A DNA stretch of 64,000 nucleotides, from positions 3,041,135-3,105,134 of the forward strand of contig LNAC01000137.1 of the NCBI GenBank assembly GCA_002007465.1, written 5' to 3'. The stretch is from Ailurus styani (Eukaryota; Chordata; Mammalia; Carnivora; Ailuridae). The notes below the pieces were generated by a model, which ran no database searches, had not been told where the DNA came from, and saw only the letters and a list, made by a program, of their open reading frames with translations. Positions 41,926-52,689 of the stretch are shown one piece after another. Position numbers and translations under genes: made by a program. Every line of letters starts with the position of its first letter. Within the stretch, counting starts at the first letter, position 1.

Positions 41926-42298
41926 CAAATATACACTATAAGTAGAAGAATTAAAGGGTTTGAATTTAGGCATCATGACATGAAATCCCTTTCTGGCTGA
42001 ATTGACAAGATTTCCCCCTACCTAATCATTACGTGCTGATTTTGAATGCTAGCCTCCCTTCAGATGAGGACCAACTGTGCCTGTGGGTCTGTGAGCCTGG
42101 CCTCTCCTTGCAGCCCAGCCAGCTCTCTAACCCCTTCTTAGTCCGTTCCACCCTTTTTTTGCTTCCTCGAGCATCTGAAACCCAGCTGCACATTATACCT
42201 CATCTGGGGGAAGCCATGGTTGTGTCTCTGTCTGCAGATCGGCTCTGCCCAGGGCGGAATGAGTCACAGACCTTGTGGGAGTTTGGTGTTCAGGACCC
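41926..42298. other. Unique sequence
   Basis: I recognise nothing. The 94-codon plus frame at 42033-42317 has no motif. Confidence 0.45.
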
Positions 42299-42299
42299 C

Positions 42300-42475
42300 A
42301 TAGAGCAGTGTGGTTAGGCTCTGACATTTGAATTCTGCCTTCCTCCCTTACTTTCAGTGTGCCTCCATGTCATCTGTCACTAACTGGGTTGTTGGGAGGG
42401 TGAAATGACACAACCCACATGTCACACTTCACACAGTGTCCGGCAATGATAAATACTCAACCAAGGTTGGCAATG
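42300..42475 (+). repeat. MIR SINE
   Basis: MIR: GCAGTGTGGTTAGGCTCTGA, CATTTGAATTCTGCCTTCCT, GGGTTGTTGGGAGGGTGAAA and CAGTGTCCGGCAATGATAAA. Confidence 0.75.
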
Positions 42476-42521
42476 CAAACTGTGCTCCTGGCTGGCAGAA
42501 CCCCGAGGCCTGCCCCTAGAG

Positions 42522-42697
42522 CAGCAGTTCTCAGACTAGGGCGTGCATAAGATTCACCCAGAAGGGACAGGACCCCACTTCCAGAATTTCTGATTCAGTA
42601 GGTCTGGGGTGGGACCCAAGAATCTGCATGGCTAACACCCTTGCAGGCAAATGGTGATGTTGCTGTGCCAGGGAACAGACTTTGAGAACCATCGATG
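42522..42697 (+). mobile_element. MER5A-like hAT-Charlie element, near full length
   Basis: Terminal CAGCAGTTCTCAGACTAGGG and the mirrored TTTGAGAACCATCG. The interior reads TTCTGATTCAGTAGGTCTGG, GGTGGGACCCAAGAATCTGC and GCAAATGGTGATGTTGCTGT. It is an old non-autonomous DNA transposon about 175 bases long. Confidence 0.9.
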
Positions 42698-42719
42698 TAA
42701 AACAGAGAGGCAACGATTG

Positions 42720-42810
42720 TCCTTCCTATGCTATGCACCCCCACCCCCCGGGCCCAGCACGATGCCTGGTGCATAACAGGCACGCGACAAATATCTGTGG
42801 AATGAATACA
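42720..42810 (+). mobile_element. LINE-2 3' terminus
   Basis: GGGCCCAGCACGATGCCTGG, TGCATAACAGGCACGCGACA and AATATCTGTGGAATGAATAC. Confidence 0.75.
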
Positions 42811-44355
42811 TTTTCCCCACTGTCTTTCTGACGTTTTAAACGTCCAGGAGGCTGCCCTTCTCCATAAAAGAATTCCATTCCCTATCTTTTTTTATCGCCA
42901 TCATATTTACTACAACTCAGCGCTGACAATCTCCTCTTCATAGACTCCCTGTTTTCCCCTTGAATACCCTCCATTTCCCCAGCGAGTGTCTCTCCCCTGG
43001 ATCTCAACCTTTTCCATTAACTCCATGCACTGCCCAGCCTGTTCCAGGACATCAAACTTTAATTTAAACAGAAAATAATCAATAAGCTTAGCAAATTGCC
43101 CATGGCAACCTCTGCTGAGTGAATCAAAGGGTTTTATAGGTAATTTAAAGGGTGTCCTCACTCATCCCTCAAGGTAAAGCTTAGCACATTGACAAGAGCT
43201 CTTTTCCACTCTGGTCCAGGATGCTTTGGAAGAAAATAGAACAGAAAGGACTTAGGGTTGGGATTGGGGGTGGCTGGACCAGGAAGGAAGGGTCTGTCAT
43301 TTAGGATTAAAAGCTTCTAAGAAAAAGAGCACTGACGTCTGATAATGAACCCAATGTGCGAAAGGGTTTTGTTTTTGTTTTTGTTTTGTTGTTGTCATTT
43401 TTGTTACAGGCCACAGAAATAGGCTCTGGATAACTTCAGGAAATAAAAGTGTTGTCAGGCTAGGAGGTGTGTAATTGACAAAAAAAGGCTAAATCGCCAG
43501 GTCTCGGAAATATTAGAAACAGGAGCTCGCTCTCTTGCAGGTGTTGCTTGGGGATGCGCCTGCATTTTGCTCCAGGATTCGCATTCTGAGAGAGCGTCTG
43601 AGCAGCCGGACTAGGTCACGTGGCCCTCCCTTGGCCTGTGGGGGGATGAGACACCACGATGGACAGTCCCACTAGGAAAGGGAGAGGAGAGCTAGTTCTC
43701 CAAAGGAATGCCAAGGTAGAGAATCTAAAGAAGGGTGCTAGGCAAGCTAGGCTGGCAAAAACAGGTTTCCACCATAGAACTTTGTGTTTACTTATCTTAG
43801 TGGTTTAGACTTACCGTTTCCTCCAAACGAGAGTGGCCAGTCTAGCCATATTTATGAGATTCTGGGGCCTGTGTAGGACTTTGAAGGGCCATCCAGTGCA
43901 TGGTCTGGTTACCTACCCAAGCCAGAGAGCCGTCTATCATTTTCTGAGAATCGCCCCAGACTCCTCTGATAAGACTGCCCAACTTTTAAATCCTTACAAA
44001 CAAGACAGTTCTCTCTTACAGGCTGATATTAACTATTTGACAACCAGCACACTGTGGGAATGGGTTAACCCAAACCATCACAGCAGGAACACCCCAGAAG
44101 ACCAAACTGATCCACGCCAACTGACCATCAGTCCAGTGTCTCCTTAACCTGAATGGGACATTGACAGCCCGTTCTCATCTCCACGGTGGACGCCCAGAAC
44201 TCTCATTCCTTGGGACAAGTACCGGGGTCTTCTTTCCTGAGTTTCACAGACCCATGGCTTCGTCAGGGACTCCAGAATGTGGCAACTGTAGGATGTATGC
44301 TGCCTCCTTAACAGAGCTGTACTTCAGTGCCACACAGGCTGCTCCTTTCTCCTGT
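42811..44355. other. Unique sequence
   Basis: 1.5 kb without a recognised repeat or gene. A T/G low-complexity tract lies at 43367-43405. The 104-codon (43833-44147) and 102-codon (44161-44469) frames have no motif. Confidence 0.5.
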
Positions 44356-44359
44356 GTAT

Positions 44360-44610
44360 TAAACTCTGGGGCCATTCTGGCTGAGTTCAAAACCCAGCTC
44401 TGCTACCTACCAGCTCTGTGGCCTCCAGCAAGTGATTTACTCTTTCTGAGCCTACCTGTTCATTTGTAACACCGAGATGATAATAGACCCTGCTTTAAAA
44501 AGGTTGTAAGAATTACATGAATTAAAGCTTATAAGGTGCTTAGCATTATACCTTGTTCATAGTTGGCACTCAGCTAACACTGGCTGCTGTTGTTATTACA
44601 TTAGTGACAT
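44360..44610 (+). repeat. MIR SINE, full length
   Basis: MIR: GAGTTCAAAACCCAGCTCTG, CTACCTACCAGCTCTGTGGC, TTCTGAGCCTACCTGTTCAT, AAGGTTGTAAGAATTACATG and TCATAGTTGGCACTCAGCTA. Confidence 0.85.
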
Positions 44611-45060
44611 TTATCTTCTGAAAACATCAAGGGCACAGTACCCTTGGAAACCATGTGTTCAGTCCCTTCCTTGGACAGAGGGACAGTGAGGCCCTGGGAG
44701 GGTAGTCATTTACACAAGGCGACGCAGCCAGTTGGTGGAGAGCTGTAAGTGTGACCCAGCTTGTGGCAGTTGAATGGGTGACATCTGTGCATAGTGGTCT
44801 ATGGACCCCATGCATAGACCAAGAAGGTAGGTACTTCTGGGGGTGGCATTGGAGGACTAGGAGATCTGAGCATGGAACCTGCCTTGCCATTGACTATGAG
44901 TTGCACCTAGCTGTCCCAGAACCCCCTTGCCACCCCTGGTGAGGGAGGGATGGGGGGTAGCAGGGAAGGCAAAGTAGAGAGTGAAAGATTCCAAGAAGCA
45001 GAGCCAGAGAATCTGGCTTTTGTCTCTAACCTGGCTTTATGCTAACTCTATCCTGCTGGG
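44611..45060. other. Mostly unique sequence
   Basis: A weak reverse MIR core may lie at 44675-44760 (TACACAAGGCGACGCAGCCA). The rest is unassigned. Confidence 0.4.
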
Positions 45061-45064
45061 AGTA

Positions 45065-45215
45065 ACTGGCATTCTGACTGCCTTTATTCATCTCAAAGTA
45101 TTTTTACATATTCTATCATTTCATTTAATCTTCACTCCACCCTGTGAGCTAATTATTATTATTAGTCCACTTGAGAAATGAAACAGAGGTTAAGTGACCT
45201 GTACTTCATCCTTTC
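45065..45215 (-). repeat. MIR SINE
   Basis: Reverse MIR: AGTATTTTTACATATTCTAT, CATTTCATTTAATCTTCACT, CTGTGAGCTAATTATTATTA and ACAGAGGTTAAGTGACCTGT. Confidence 0.75.
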
Positions 45216-45505
45216 TTTAGAAAAAAAATTTATAATGGAAAGTTTCAAACATGCATAAAAGAAAATGAAAATAGGATCACAAACCTCCACTTTCTATTCA
45301 CAGCTTCAACAATTATCCACATATGGTCATTCTTGTTTTATCTATGTACCCACACCCCAACATTGTTTCTCCTCCACTGTAGAGCAAATTCCAGGCATAA
45401 CACTTCATCCATAAATACATCACCAAATGATAAGGACTCTTTTTAAAAGATAACCAGCGTACTGTAATTCTTTTATAATATCAAGTAGCTATTCCTCTTT
45501 TATGG
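45216..45505. mobile_element. LINE-1-derived fragment, old
   Basis: GGAAAGTTTCAAACATGCAT, GCTTCAACAATTATCCACAT, TTGTTTTATCTATGTACCCA and GAGCAAATTCCAGGCATAAC are wording of an old mammalian LINE-type repeat that I associate with the L1 3' region. Confidence 0.5.
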
Positions 45506-45560
45506 TTCTTCTTCTTCTTCTTCTTCTTCTTCTTCTTCTTCTTCTTCTTCTTCTTCTTCT
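45506..45560. repeat. (CTT)n microsatellite at SINE tail
   Basis: About 18 CTT units fused to the T-rich tail of the reverse SINE that follows. It evidently grew out of the SINE's (AAG)-like A tail. Confidence 0.95.
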
Positions 45561-45735
45561 TTTTTTAAGAAAGAGAGGGAGAGAGCAGGGCAGGGAGAAG
45601 GAGAGAGAGAATCTTAAGCAGGCTTCACACCCAATGCAGAGCCCAAGGCAGGGCTCGATCTCACAACTCTGAGATCATGACCTGAGCCAAAATCAGGAGT
45701 TGGACACTTAAATGACTGAGCCACCCAGGCGCCCC
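45561..45735 (-). mobile_element. CAN-SINE, old type
   Basis: Reverse SINE with a GA-rich body, GCAGGGCTCGATCTCACAAC, GATCATGACCTGAGCCAAAA and the head GACTGAGCCACCCAGGCGCC. Confidence 0.93.
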
Positions 45736-45736
45736 C

Positions 45737-45899
45737 CTCTTTTATTATTTTTATTGATTTATTTTTTTAATATATATATTTTTTTTATTTTTTCAGTGAT
45801 CCAAGATTCATTGCTTATGTACCACACCCAGTGCTCCATGAAATACGTGCTCTCCTTAATACCCACCACCAGGCTCACCCATCCTCCCACCCCCCCTTT
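45737..45899 (-). mobile_element. Young-type LINE-1 3' end, reversed
   Basis: AT-rich tail, then CAGTGATCCAAGATTCATTG, CACCCAGTGCTCCATGAAAT, ACGTGCTCTCCTTAATACCC and ACCACCAGGCTCACCCATCC TCCCACC, which is the carnivore L1 3' UTR in reverse. TTTTATTATTTTTAT before and TTTTATGATTTTTAT after form a probable 15-base duplication with one change. Confidence 0.9.
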
Positions 45900-46140
45900 T
45901 ATGATTTTTATAGAATATCTTAATTGTTTTCTTAGAAAAGCAGTCATCCCTTTTTTACTCAGTATCATAAACATTTTACCATGTCATTAAATATTCTTCC
46001 AAAATGTAATATTCAAGCATGCATGATATTGATGAATCAGTTAATTTGTTGAGTCGATCATGTTTTCAGATTTATATTGTTTCCAAATTTTTACTATTAA
46101 AAAGTACTTCCAATGAATATCTGGGGTAGACTCTACGTGT
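45900..46140. mobile_element. Old LINE-like fragment
   Basis: Continues the sequence style of 45216-45505 after the inserted elements, with TTGTTGAGTCGATCATGTTT and CCAAATTTTTACTATTAAAA. Assignment is uncertain. Confidence 0.35.
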
Positions 46141-46149
46141 CTCCAAATA

Positions 46150-46565
46150 TCCATACTCCCCTCCTTCTTTAGGATAGAACCTCAATTTTATTTGGTGTGA
46201 CAAAAGATAAGCTAGAAAAAGTTCATTTCCCAGATTCTCTTGAAATTAACTGAGGCCAAGTAAGATCTAAGTAGGCATTTCCTGGGGCTTTGGGAAGGCT
46301 GCTGGGAGGAACTTGACTCAGCTGGGAGGAATTCCATTTTTGCCTTCCTTGCCTTCCTCCTTCCTACTGCCTAGAACACAGGTAGAGTTGTTAGTGGTCC
46401 AACACCATCTTGAACCATTCAAATGGAAGATATACTCTAAGGTGATAGAGCAGGAAAAAAACAGCCTGGATCTCTGATGACCCCCATGTCAGAGGTCTGC
46501 TTACTTCCAGACTTTCTTTGGGCGACAAAGTCATTCCTTTTTTATTTAAGCTGCTGTAAGAGCTT
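46150..46565 (+). mobile_element. LTR-like repeat, same family as 39145
   Basis: GTTCATTTCCCAGATTCTCT, TTGAAATTAACTGAGGCCAA, AACACCATCTTGAACCATTC, CCTGGATCTCTGATGACCCC and TTTATTTAAGCTGCTGTAAG. The blocks are in the same order as at 39145-39545. Confidence 0.6.
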
Positions 46566-46890
46566 ATCATTTAGTGGGACAGGAGAGCAGAGTGATGAAA
46601 AGCCTTGGGCTGGCACATGGCAGTCTTCACCCAGAACAGCAAGAACATGGTGTGGCTGGAACAGTTCTAGAGTGGAAAGGGGGCAGGTAGGAGGTTACAG
46701 AGGAGTAGGGCAGGCCATGGTAAAGACCTCCATTCTAAGTGTCCTATGTGCCTCATGATGGCATGAAACTTCTAGAGTTTTTCTGAGAGAGTTCCATGAC
46801 AGGGTCACCACAGCGCCCGCCACATGGTAAACATTTATTATGTGGTCGTTACCGTTGTTGTGGTTATTAATGACAGGGCGTGAGTATTGA
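46566..46890. other. Unique sequence
   Basis: I recognise nothing except a possible MIR-like end near 46820-46860. Confidence 0.4.
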
Positions 46891-46894
46891 AAGA

Positions 46895-47075
46895 GAATGA
46901 GGCCAGGAGTCAGAAAAGTAGGGCTCTGCTACTAGTTTTGGAAGTTACAAATCTCAATACACTACCCAAGTATTTTTGCTTCTTGCGATGTCAGTTGCGT
47001 CATGTGTAAAAGGGAGATGCGAGAATGTAAGGCCAGGTTAATAATGACTGCCAAATTTACGGGAGCCTCAAAACC
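46895..47075 (+). repeat. MIR SINE
   Basis: GAGTCAGAAAAGTAGGGCTC, TGCTACTAGTTTTGGAAGTT and TCATGTGTAAAAGGGAGATG. Confidence 0.65.
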
Positions 47076-47254
47076 CCCTGCTCAAATGGAATATTGAATA
47101 AGTCAAACATGCCCAGTAGACATGAGTGGAGTGCTTGTGGGGGGGGAGGGAGTGGGGGCCCCGAATACTGTTGCCACCTGTTGGGTCTTCTCCTCTTCCT
47201 TACCGTGATCCCTCAGGGGGCTTCTCAAGGCGCTGCAGAAAAACCACCAGACTG

Positions 47255-47635
47255 ACGTCGAACATCATGAGTCACTCGGGAAACACAAATCAAAACCACA
47301 ATGAGACAGAGTGCGGAGGATTTTTAGGGGAGTGAAACTATTCCGTACGATACTACGATGGTGGACCATGTATCAGTGTACAGCCGTCAAAACCCAGAGG
47401 ACATACAACATGAAGAGTGAGCACTAACGGGAACTATGGGCTGTGAGGGGTAATGGCGCATTGGTGTAGGGTCGTCAAGTGTTAGAATGCACAGTGTGGC
47501 GGAGGACATCAGAGCGGGGACGGTTGTGCATGAGTGGGGATAGCTAGCAACACGCTGGACCTCCCACTCGGTTTTGCTGTGACCCGGAAATGGCTTTGAA
47601 ATATTAAAAATTAAATTAAAACATTTAAGTTTATT
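47255..47635 (+). mobile_element. LINE-1 with internal deletion (ORF2 joined to 3' UTR)
   Basis: An ORF2 piece, AAACACAAATCAAAACCACA ATGAGAC, is followed within about 30 bases by 3' UTR text: GTGAAACTATTCCGTACGAT, ACAGCCGTCAAAACCCAGAG, GAACTATGGGCTGTGAGGGG and GTTTTGCTGTGACCCGG. Normal spacing in L1 is hundreds of bases, so an internal deletion is present. A high number of CG dinucleotides at mutated sites is odd for old L1. Confidence 0.75.
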
Positions 47636-47639
47636 AATT

Positions 47640-48160
47640 TAAAGACCTTTTTTAAAAAGCACAATGAGATACCACTAGGCGGCTGTAATTTTTTTTAAAA
47701 AAGCAAGATAAAACAAATGTTGGAAAATGACAAGTTTAGCAAGGATGTGCTGAATGTGGTATACACATGCAGTGGAATATTATTCATCAATAAAAAGAAA
47801 TGAAGTCATGACACATGCAACAGCATGAATGAACCTCAAAAGCGTGATGTAAGTGAAAGAAGCCTGATGCCAAAGGTTATATCTTGCATGATCCATTTAC
47901 ATGGAATATCCAGAACACACAAATTCATAAAACAGAAAGCAGAAAGCAGCGGTTGCCAGGAGCTAGAGGTAGCGGGAGGGGGCTGGGGACTGACTGCTTA
48001 ATGGGGCTAGGACTTCCTCTGGAGTGATGAAAATGTCTTAGCACTAGATGGAGGTCATGGTTACATAACATTGCGAAGTACTAAATGTCTCTGAATTGTA
48101 CACTGAAAATGGTTGATTTTGTGTTATGCAAATTGTACCTCAGTTTTAAAAACACCAGAG
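47640..48160 (+). mobile_element. LINE-1 3' end
   Basis: CACAATGAGATACCACTAGG, GTGGAATATTATTCATCAAT, AACCTCAAAAGCGTGATGTA, GCGGTTGCCAGGAGCTAGAG, GAATTGTACACTGAAAATGG and GCAAATTGTACCTCAGTTTT. It is a separate old L1 3' end directly after the deleted copy. Confidence 0.85.
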
Positions 48161-48638
48161 TGCGAGCTCTCTAAATGCTTTCCAGTTCCAGTGCTCTTGC
48201 TGTCCTGCCCCATGGCCACGTGTTATCTGTGATTTTGGAGTGGCTTGGTGCATGCCAGGACCCAACAAGAGGACCAATAGCCCTTATCACCGTTATCCCC
48301 TGAGCCCTGATGGGGGCTCTGAGGGAAAAAAGCACCCAGGAAAGGTAAGTTTCAGAGGGGCTAAGTACAGAAAGGGCCAGAGCATGAAACACAAAGTATG
48401 AATATAGCGGAAACAGGGGTGGGGAATGGTAGGTACTATGATGGAAGGTTCCTGAATTTGCCAGACTATCTCTGGGAGTAAGGGAGATAATTATGCAGTT
48501 GGAGGATTAAGTAAGGAGCTATTCCTACTCAAAGCCAAAGGGCTGGGCTCTTCATGGCTTGCAAAGGTTGAAAGAAAACACCCTCCAGGGCTTTAAGGGG
48601 TCAGCCAAAGAATCAGAAGAGAATTCTAGACCTATGCT
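48161..48638. other. Unique sequence
   Basis: No repeat. A donor-like AAAG|GTAAGTTT at 48344 has no supporting exon. Confidence 0.45.
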
Positions 48639-48639
48639 G

Positions 48640-49170
48640 TCCAAAATGGTAGTCACTAGCTACATGTAGCTACTGAACACTTGAAATGTGGGTGGTGTGA
48701 ATTGAGATGTACTATAGTATAAAATACATACTAGACTTGGAAGATTTCATTTAAAAAAAAAAAGAAGAATGTATATATCTTATTAATCATTTTCATGTTA
48801 AGTCTATGACAAAATGGGGGTGCCTGGGTGGCTCAGTGGGTTAAAGCCTCTGCCTTCAGCTCAGGTCATGATCTCAGGGTCCTGGGATTGAGCCCCACCT
48901 TATGCTCCCTGCTCAGCGGGGAGCCTGCTTCCTCCTCTCCCTCTGCCTGCCTCTCTGCCTACTTGTGATCTCTCTCTCTCTCTCTGTCAAATAAATAAAT
49001 AAATAATATATTTTTTTAAAAGTCTATGACAAAATGGTCATATTTTAAATATATTGGATAAAATGAATATTATTAAAATGAATACCACGTGCTTCTTTTT
49101 TTTTACATTTTTATGTGGCTACTGGAAATTTTAAAATTATGTATGTAGCATTATATTTTGCTTGGATAGC
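48640..49170. mobile_element. hAT-type DNA transposon, split by young SINE
   Basis: CTATGCTGTCCAAAATGGTA, CTAGCTACATGTAGCTACTG, AACACTTGAAATGTGGGTGG and, beyond the SINE, ATGTGGCTACTGGAAATTTT and GCTTGGATAGCACTGCTCAG. The ends mirror one another. Family not assigned; related to 25370-25585. Confidence 0.65.
48818..49019 (+). mobile_element. CAN-SINE, young, perfect 18-base duplication
   Basis: Full SINE inside the hAT element. AAGTCTATGACAAAATGG is repeated exactly at 48800-48817 and 49020-49037, the longest perfect duplication I found in the window. The insertion is recent. Confidence 0.97.
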
Positions 49171-50085
49171 ACTGCTCAGTGGACCATTGCGTTACTCCTC
49201 CAGGGCAGAAGTGGCGCTGTCCAGGGTCTCTTGGCAGAGACCACCCAGCCTAAAGCACCATCTGGGCATTCAAGCTCCCCAAATAACTGCTGGGGAAATG
49301 TGGGCACGTCTTATCCCAACACAGCACAACAAACAGAACCCATTAAGCAAAGCAAATCTTGCTTGTGGCCTGGATACAGACACAGGTGCAGTGAAAGCTT
49401 CAAGTCTTTTTAAGGAATTCTATTCTCTCGGAAAGATGGTATGGCCATAAGCATAGTGTCGGGGCAGGAGGGAGGTCCCAGCATGCCCTTCGCCAGCATC
49501 TCAATATGTCTCTCAGGGTCCCAGAGGGTAGATGGAATAGCATTTTTGAAATCAGCCAGGAAAATTGTGAAATGTTTATTCAATGGCAGGGTAAAAATTG
49601 TGTATTTTCTATCAAGACAGAAAATAAGAACAAAGATCCAAATAGCCAGTCCCTTACACCGCCATTTTAGTCACAGTCTGCCTGTGCTTTTGGCTGTGTT
49701 ACAAAATGAAATAAATCCCTTTATAATCCCTCACACTGGCTCCAAAAAAAGTATTTCCACAAGCACTAGAGCAGACCCTTTGGGCATTTCTTCCCACAAA
49801 TGCTCATCTCTGCTCAAACCTCTTCCCCACCCCACTCCCCACCCCCCATCACATCCTTTTCCAATATGGCGAACTGAAATGGTTCTAGTGCTGGTTATGT
49901 CAAATGGGGACAGGAGCAGGGGGAACATAGGGAGGGGCCCAAACAGGAATTCCTCTCACAGGCTGAATATCCTCCCAAACTCTCCATGATCCTTCCCAGG
50001 TCACTCACCTTTGTAGGTTTCTTCTTCCAACCAACACATTCAATTTCCCTTTTTCTGCCTAGCAACATCCCCCCACATTGATGTT
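49171..50085. other. Unique sequence
   Basis: 0.9 kb with no repeat I can name. The 182-codon plus frame (49441-49989) has mixed low-complexity Pro/His content near its end and no motif, and it is probably a chance frame. Confidence 0.5.
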
Positions 50086-50089
50086 ACCT

Positions 50090-50215
50090 AACACTTCACG
50101 TAGTTCTTAGGGTCCTTGAGCAGCATGACCCTCCCCTTAACCCTCATCCCCATACCTAGCTCAGTATAACTTCATGTAACACTCAATAAATATTTGTTGA
50201 ATGACTGAATGAAGT
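50090..50215 (+). mobile_element. LINE-2 3' terminus
   Basis: CATACCTAGCTCAGTATAAC, then CACTCAATAAATATTTGTTG AATGACTGAATGAA. Confidence 0.75.
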
Positions 50216-50685
50216 TGAATCTGGTATTTGCCAACTCTGATAAAATAGAGGAAATCAATGTCAGCTTTTCTAGCTAGCTAGAGAAACAGGACAGCTATAA
50301 AAATGATCTGAAGGAAAAATTGCATCCAACACTTTCCTTCCAGGTCTCTGAAGGAGGCTGTTATAACAATGGACTATAAATACAGGGTGAATGCTGTATC
50401 TGTAAAGAAGCAATTCTAACAGTGGTCTGGAAGAGCCAAGAAAATCCAGCTTCTTCTCCCCGAGTATATACACAGGTGCGCTGTGTGGAATGAAATCCAC
50501 TTAACTTGATTTTATGGACAGTGATTCATGCAAACTCAGTTCCAAACTGCTCAGCACGGCTCAGTTAAATAAATTACAGCAGGAGTAAGCCAGCCAGCAG
50601 TACAGGCAAAAGACAGAAAATAAACTTGAGGTTGAGGACTGAAATTTTAGGAGTGCCTGCTGTGCCATAATCATCTTTCTTCTGG
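50216..50685. other. Unique sequence
   Basis: I recognise nothing. Confidence 0.45.
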
Positions 50686-50689
50686 CGGT

Positions 50690-50840
50690 TCTGAAGGGAC
50701 CTCAGTGGTCTTCAAGGTCAAAGCCCTGATTTGAGTGATAGGGAAACTGAGGCCCATGGAAAAGGGAGTACATGTCCAAAGTTACTTCAAGAGTGACTGG
50801 CAGAAAGGACTCCTGGGTCCTGGGTCAGAGCATTTCTTCA
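50690..50840 (-). repeat. MIR remnant
   Basis: GATAGGGAAACTGAGGCCCA and TGTCCAAAGTTACTTCAAGA GTGACTGGCAG fit a reverse MIR core. Confidence 0.5.
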
Positions 50841-50849
50841 TTTCATCAG

Positions 50850-50935
50850 GCTCCTGAATGTCTTGTTCACTGTCCTAGTGACAGGCACATCGAAGAGACT
50901 CGATAAACATTTGTTGAATAAATGAATGACTGAAT
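50850..50935 (+). mobile_element. LINE-2 3' terminus
   Basis: TCCTAGTGACAGGCACATCG, then GATAAACATTTGTTGAATAA ATGAATGACTGAA. Confidence 0.7.
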
Positions 50936-51485
50936 CTAGTAGGCTGGGGACAGCGAGTCAGCCTAAGGGTTAGAGATAGGGGAAAGGTCGAAGATGACCT
51001 TTTAGAATAAACACCCGTGTGTTTAGGGATAGACGGGGTTCTCCTTAGATATCTGCAGTGTTCCAACTCCCACCTGGGGAGACACAACCACCCCCTACTT
51101 TGGCCTGCTCTCTGTTGTGTGTGACAGGCCTGCCACAGTGCTCCTTCCCTCCCATTAGTGACACTCCCTGAGGACCCCAGTTCCTTCCTTCTAGACTAGG
51201 GCATCACTGCCCAGGAATGGAGACACATCAACGGGGATGAGTTTGCCTCATTAACACGTTAGCACCTACCAGCCCTGAGCAACAATAGTACGATAGTGAC
51301 ATCCTTGGGGTGTTCTGTGAGATACCATAGCAGCCTTATAGTAAATTACCCATATCTTTTTTTTTTCTAAGCTAGCCTGAATTATTTTTCTTCCTTGTAA
51401 CCAAAAGATTCTTCCACCTTCCACAAAATAAAGGCTCTTAGTCACTGACACAGTCAGTGGATAGATAATTTAAGGGATGGCAGTT
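50936..51485. other. Unique sequence
   Basis: I recognise nothing. Confidence 0.45.
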
Positions 51486-51489
51486 CTCC

Positions 51490-51980
51490 AACATGGCTGC
51501 AAATTCTTTGACAATTGTCCCATCAAGAAATGAAACTTACCCACCCTCCCCTTGAATCTGAGCAGACGTGCAACTGTCTCAACCAACAGAGGATGAGAGA
51601 TGTGAAGTTATAGATGAGTCCTAAGGATAAGCCACGAAAGACCATGCAGATTTCATCTCATTCTTGGAGCACTGAGCTACCACACAAAAAGCCTGACTGC
51701 CATGAAGCCATCATACTGTAGGCAGGCTGCGTGTTGGTGTCAACAGTCCCTAGCCCACACACTAGCCATATGCGAAGGAAGAAGCTTCCAGATGGCTCCA
51801 GCCCTTGCCATTCAAGTCTTCCAATTGAAGGCCCAGATATCCAGGAGCCATCCCACCGTGCCATCTCTAAATTCCTGACCTGTGGAACATACCAATGGAA
51901 GGGAAAAAGTGGTGATCGTTTTACATCATTAAGTTTGGCATAGTTTGGTACACAACAATGTATAACTGAAACAGAGTGTA
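51490..51980 (+). mobile_element. MLT1-type LTR (ERVL-MaLR)
   Basis: CCCCTTGAATCTGAGCAGAC, AGCACTGAGCTACCACACAA, AAGGCCCAGATATCCAGGAG, AAATTCCTGACCTGTGGAAC and a terminus CATTAAGTTTGGCATAGTTT, ACAACAATGTATAACTGAAA. It is old and has no internal region. Confidence 0.75.
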
Positions 51981-52685
51981 TAAAGGAATGAGGAAAAGGC
52001 CAAGAGTGTGGAAGATGGTTCAGCTGGTGTGAACAGGTTCTGCTCAGTCTGAAGAGACAGGAGGCTGGCACCCTTGGGGCAGGGATGGAGGTTGACAAAG
52101 GTGGTTTGTTACAGAGAAACATCGTCTTCTTTGGTCTACACCCTGGTCAGCTCCGGGAGGAGGCCCTCTCGGTAAGATGAGGAAGCTGATACAGGCAACA
52201 ACCAGCCTACTCTTTGAATATACCTTAGAGGTGCCAGCTTTTACTCTTCAGGACCATGAGCATCAGATGGGAGGGGGGGCATTGTAGTTCTTCAAATGCT
52301 CCCCTCCCTGGAACCCGAACTTTTTTGGTTGCAAGAGACAGAAACCCAACTCAATGAGCATAACCAGTGTATGAGCAATATGACATGCAGCTTGTGATCA
52401 AAATGCAGCTTTAAATTGTATTCAGTAGAGGGTGATGGCATTGCACTATCCCTAAGTGGTCCAGCAGCGCAAGGTTCCTGTTGGAATGAAGTTGGGTCTT
52501 GTCTTGACCATCTTCTTATATATACTCCTGGAGCATAGTTCTCACATGTTTCAGTGAATGCTTCTGGGGTGACAGCATGATATTTTGCTGTGCTGAGGAC
52601 AAGTTATAGTGGAGTCTCTCCAGCATCATGACCTACTAGCTAATACTCTGTTCATTAGATACAACCACGATAGTATGTGTGATCT
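51981..52685. other. Mostly unassigned sequence
   Basis: GGTTGCAAGAGACAGAAACC CAACTCAATGAG at about 52328 sounds like an old interspersed repeat, but I cannot name it. Confidence 0.35.
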
Positions 52686-52689
52686 ATTA

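Noticed and set aside
45712..45990. 92-codon plus-strand frame with hydrophobic start
   Set aside because: It lies in the reversed L1 tail and flanking AT-rich repeat DNA; the hydrophobicity comes from T-rich codons.
48335..48352. Strong splice donor AAAG|GTAAGTTT
   Set aside because: No acceptor or open frame upstream that would make an exon. Isolated donor-like words are common.
49441..49989. 182-codon open frame, plus strand
   Set aside because: No motif, low-complexity Pro/His stretch, no splice context, and no conserved-looking composition. Frames of this length arise by chance in 64 kb.
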